A DNA stretch of 64,000 nucleotides from NCBI GenBank assembly GCA_944324075.1, contig CALUUZ010000006.1, positions 62,001 through 126,000 on the forward strand, read 5' to 3'. The DNA comes from Candidatus Mailhella excrementigallinarum. GTDB lineage: Bacteria; Desulfobacterota; Desulfovibrionia; Desulfovibrionales; Desulfovibrionaceae. Below, piece after piece: positions 61,776 through 64,000 of this stretch (position 1 is its first letter; each line of letters begins with the position of its first letter). A program made the translations under genes and the position numbers. The notes under the pieces are model-generated. The model was not told where the DNA came from, searched no databases, and worked only from the letters and a program-made list of their open reading frames with translations.

Positions 61776-62410
61776 ACGAGGAACTGTGCAACGGCTGCGG
61801 CGCGTGTCTGCCCTCCTGCGCCGAAGGCGCGCTGCGCATCGAAAACGGCAAGCTGCGCCTGATCGCCGACAAACTGTGCGACGGTCTGGGCGCGTGCCTC
61901 GGTTCCTGCCCGCGCGGCGCGCTCAGCCTTGAACTGCGCGAGGCCGCCCCCTTTGAAGACCCGGCCGCTTCCGTCTGCCCTTCCGCGCGTCCGGCTTCCG
62001 GAGAGGCCGCCGCGCGGGGCGCATGGCCGATCAAGCTGGCGCTCGTCCCCCCGGACGCTCCCTTTCTGCAGGGAGCGGACATTTTTCTCACGGCGGACTG
62101 CGCCCCCGGAGCCTGCACCTCGTTCCACGCCCGCCGCGGCGGTTCCGGCCCGCTGCTGCTCTGCTGCCCCAGGCTGGAAGACAGGCAGACCATGACGCAG
62201 CGGCTTGCCGCCCTGATCCGTGCCGCGAACCCCGCCTCCTTCATCATCACGCGCATGGAAGTGCCCTGCTGCGGCATCCCCGAACTGCTGGCGGCGGCCC
62301 GACGCGAGGCCGGATCGGATATTCCCGTGAGCGTGGTCATGCTGGATCGCTCCGGCAATGAGATCCGGGCGCTCCAGCCGCTGCGGGACAAGCCGGCTTC
62401 AGACATCTGA
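61745..62410 (+). CDS. Ferredoxin-type protein with C-terminal CCPR/CCGIPELL domain
   Basis: A 221-residue iron-sulfur protein. The first cluster motif is complete (Cys15, Cys18, Cys21, Cys25); the second reads CDGLGACLGSC with Leu48 in place of its second Cys, so it may hold a three-iron or altered cluster. The C-terminal domain has CCPRLEDR and CCGIPELL. GGAGG lies five bases before the ATG. Related proteins occur in anaerobes, where the role is not established; electron transfer is a guess. Confidence 0.75.
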   Translation: MSGHRAIIRIDEELCNGCGACLPSCAEGALRIENGKLRLIADKLCDGLGACLGSCPRGALSLELREAAPFEDPAASVCPSARPASGEAAARGAWPIKLALVPPDAPFLQGADIFLTADCAPGACTSFHARRGGSGPLLLCCPRLEDRQTMTQRLAALIRAANPASFIITRMEVPCCGIPELLAAARREAGSDIPVSVVMLDRSGNEIRALQPLRDKPASDI

Positions 62411-62474
62411 CAGGGGCCGGTTTTCCGCTCCGGCGCAGACGCGCATTCCGACTCAAACGCAAGGAAACACGACC

Positions 62475-62777
62475 ATGGATTCTTCCGAACACTCCGCCCC
62501 GCCCCGTCCGACCCCTGAAGTGGGCCACCGCGTGGAGGAACTGCTGCGCGAACAGCTTGAAGAACGGGGCGTCAACCCCCGCGCGCTTCTCCCCGAGGAA
62601 ATTTCCCGCGGCATGGAATGCCGCATTGCGCCGGACAACAGCATGACGTATTTCTGGAAGGGCGAGGCAATTCTGCACGTCACGCCGGAAGTCCGGGCCG
62701 ACTCCGTGCTGTGGCGCATGTTCACCCGGGACGACATGCCGGACATGCCGAGTCCGGATCCTGCCGATCACGTTTGA
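62475..62777 (+). CDS. Small acidic protein of unknown function
   Basis: A 100-residue protein not recognised. It opens MDSSEHSAPPRPTPEVGHRV, has a charged helical stretch (EELLREQLEERG) and a region with MECRIAPDNSMTYFWKGEAI that may be a small beta fold. It is acidic, with no signal peptide, and lies between the Fe-S gene and cysK on one strand. AAGGAA precedes the ATG by 9 nt. The start at 62475 is preferred to an upstream frame that is low-complexity. Confidence 0.55.
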   Translation: MDSSEHSAPPRPTPEVGHRVEELLREQLEERGVNPRALLPEEISRGMECRIAPDNSMTYFWKGEAILHVTPEVRADSVLWRMFTRDDMPDMPSPDPADHV

Positions 62778-62811
62778 CCCGCCGGAACGGGCGGCCCACA
62801 GGAACACCGTC

Positions 62812-63753
62812 ATGAACGCGCTGCAATGCGTGGGGAACACTCCCCTCATCCATCTGGAAAAGCTCTCCCGCGAATGCGGGGCACATCTGCACATCAAGCT
62901 GGAAATGCGCAACCCCGGCGGCTCCATCAAGGATCGCGCGGCCAGAGCCTATATTGATGACGCCTTCGCGCGCGGCCTGCTCGCGCCCGGAGGAACGGTG
63001 GTCGAAGCCACCAGCGGCAACCTGGGCATAGGTCTGGCCTTTGTCTGCGCCGCGCTGGATCTGCGGCTGGTGCTGACCATGCCCGCCTCGGCCAGCCGGG
63101 AACGCATGATCCTCCTGCGCGGCATGGGCGCGGAGCTGATCCTCACCGACGCGGCTCTGGGCATGCGCGGCGCGCTGGACAGGGCCGGGGAAATCCTGCG
63201 CTCCACGCCCGGCGCATTCCAGCCCTCACAGTTCGACAATCCCGCCGGCCCCGCCGCCCATTACGCGGCCACAGGCCCGGAAATCGCGGCCGCCTGCCGC
63301 GAACAGGGCTTTGAACCCGCCGCCTTCGCCGCCGGCGTGGGTTCGGGCGCGACCCTGTGCGGCACGGCGAAATATCTGAAGGAGCAGTATCCCGCCCTGC
63401 GGGCCTTCGCGGTGGAACCCGCCGAATCCCCCCTGCTTTCGGGCGGCACGGCCGGGCCTCACGGCATTCAGGGCATCGGCGCGAATTTCGTGCCCGGAGT
63501 CTATGATCCCTCTCTGGCGGACGGCGTGCTCGACATCCCCACCGCCGACGCCAGGGAAACGGCCCGCCTGCTGCTGCGCCGCGAGGGAGTGAACGCGGGC
63601 ATCTCTTCCGGGGCGAACCTGCGGGCCGCCATGCTGCTGGCCGCGCGCGCCGAGTTCCGGGGGAAGCATATCGTGACCATTGCCTGCGATACGGGCGAAC
63701 GCTACCTTTCCACCGATCTCTTCCCCCACGAAACCGATGGGGCCGCCAGTTGA
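62812..63753 (+). CDS. cysK: Cysteine synthase (O-acetylserine sulfhydrylase)
   Basis: A 313-residue PLP enzyme making cysteine from O-acetylserine and sulfide. The PLP lysine is Lys40 (NPGGSIKDRAA), the substrate loop is EATSGNLGIG (TSGN 67-70) and GVGSGATLCGTAKYL binds the phosphate. GISSGANLRAAM is the C-terminal PLP-contact region. It is 10 bp before a serine acetyltransferase gene, so the two likely form cysteine synthase complex partners. Confidence 0.95.
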   Translation: MNALQCVGNTPLIHLEKLSRECGAHLHIKLEMRNPGGSIKDRAARAYIDDAFARGLLAPGGTVVEATSGNLGIGLAFVCAALDLRLVLTMPASASRERMILLRGMGAELILTDAALGMRGALDRAGEILRSTPGAFQPSQFDNPAGPAAHYAATGPEIAAACREQGFEPAAFAAGVGSGATLCGTAKYLKEQYPALRAFAVEPAESPLLSGGTAGPHGIQGIGANFVPGVYDPSLADGVLDIPTADARETARLLLRREGVNAGISSGANLRAAMLLAARAEFRGKHIVTIACDTGERYLSTDLFPHETDGAAS

Positions 63754-63763
63754 GGTTATTCCC

Positions 63764-64000
63764 ATGAACTGTGAAGAACCGCGCAAGATCACGCCCGTCC
63801 GCATGACGGGGCTGGATGATGTCGCCGCCGAGCTGTGCCGTCCCGAATCGCTGGACACGGTCCTGCACGGAACCCTGTGCGACGCTCCGCTGCCCGCCTA
63901 TGACAAGCTCAAGGAAATTCTCGACCGGCTCAAGTCCGTGCTGTTTCCGGGCTATTTCGGGCCGTCCCGCGTGCACATGGACTCCCTGCGCTACCATGTG
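63764..64000 (+). CDS. cysE: Serine O-acetyltransferase (partial, EpsC/CysE type)
   Basis: Only the first 79 residues are present; the frame runs off the window. MNCEEPRKITPVRMTGLDDV, LCRPESLDTVLHGT and LPAYDKLKEILDRLKSVLFP match the N-terminal helical domain of the EpsC group. The catalytic hexapeptide part is outside the window. GAGG lies eight bases upstream of the ATG. It makes the O-acetylserine used by the upstream cysK product. Confidence 0.8.
   Translation, partial: MNCEEPRKITPVRMTGLDDVAAELCRPESLDTVLHGTLCDAPLPAYDKLKEILDRLKSVLFPGYFGPSRVHMDSLRYHV

Overview
The window is about 60% GC and is packed with full-length housekeeping genes. The gene set suggests a chromosome of an anaerobic, probably gut-associated, Desulfovibrionaceae-type bacterium (Desulfovibrio, Bilophila or Mailhella relatives). 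The reasons are a four-subunit 2-oxoacid:ferredoxin oxidoreductase beside a GlcD/GlcF-type hydroxyacid dehydrogenase, a periplasmic aryl-sulfate sulfotransferase, a RicT/PSP1 gene before metG, and cysK followed by a serine acetyltransferase. The family call is inference; the species cannot be named from sequence alone.

Region 1 (1-19.4 kb, nearly all minus strand) is the translation/transcription core. In transcription order it runs tRNA-Thr, tRNA-Tyr, tRNA-Gly, tuf, rpmG, tRNA-Trp, secE, nusG, rplK, rplA, rplJ, rplL, rpoB, rpoC, then a partial OpgB-like phosphoglycerol transferase. The usual rplKAJL-rpoBC block is split into three units. Between rplA and rplJ lie a terminator-like hairpin, repeats and a fresh promoter with an L10 leader. 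Between rplL and rpoB lie a DUF1275 membrane protein, a plus-strand GT8 glycosyltransferase and more repeats.

Region 2 (19.4-35.7 kb) is mixed: a secreted protein, an OmpR/EnvZ-type two-component pair, the sulfotransferase divergent from an exported M16 protease, an HD-domain protein, ricT-like plus metG, an MFS carrier with an M20 hydrolase, and a hexapeptide acetyltransferase.

Region 3 (36-45.2 kb) has a minus-strand set pheS-pheT-merR-rpe-tkt, then a plus-strand diguanylate cyclase whose sensory half is AT-rich, then a frameshifted GNAT pseudogene.

Region 4 (45.4-56.8 kb) is a minus-strand catabolic cluster with a divergent IclR regulator. It holds a four-subunit VOR-type oxidoreductase, a fused ADP-forming acyl-CoA synthetase, MFS and SSS carriers, an FAD hydroxyacid dehydrogenase and its Fe-S partner. 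Together these could import a 2-hydroxyacid, oxidise it to a 2-oxoacid, decarboxylate that to acyl-CoA and recover ATP.

Region 5 (57-64 kb) holds tRNA-Val, thrS, infC, rpmI, rplT, a pair of related Cys-rich proteins, and cysK-cysE.

The most unusual content is two families of dispersed structured intergenic repeats. Family A (up to about 225 bp, ten copies or fragments) has hairpins with compensatory changes between copies and often begins at the stop codon of a minus-strand gene. Family B (about 320 bp, two full copies and one partial) lies upstream of the rplJ and rpoB promoters. Both interrupt operons that are normally tightly conserved.
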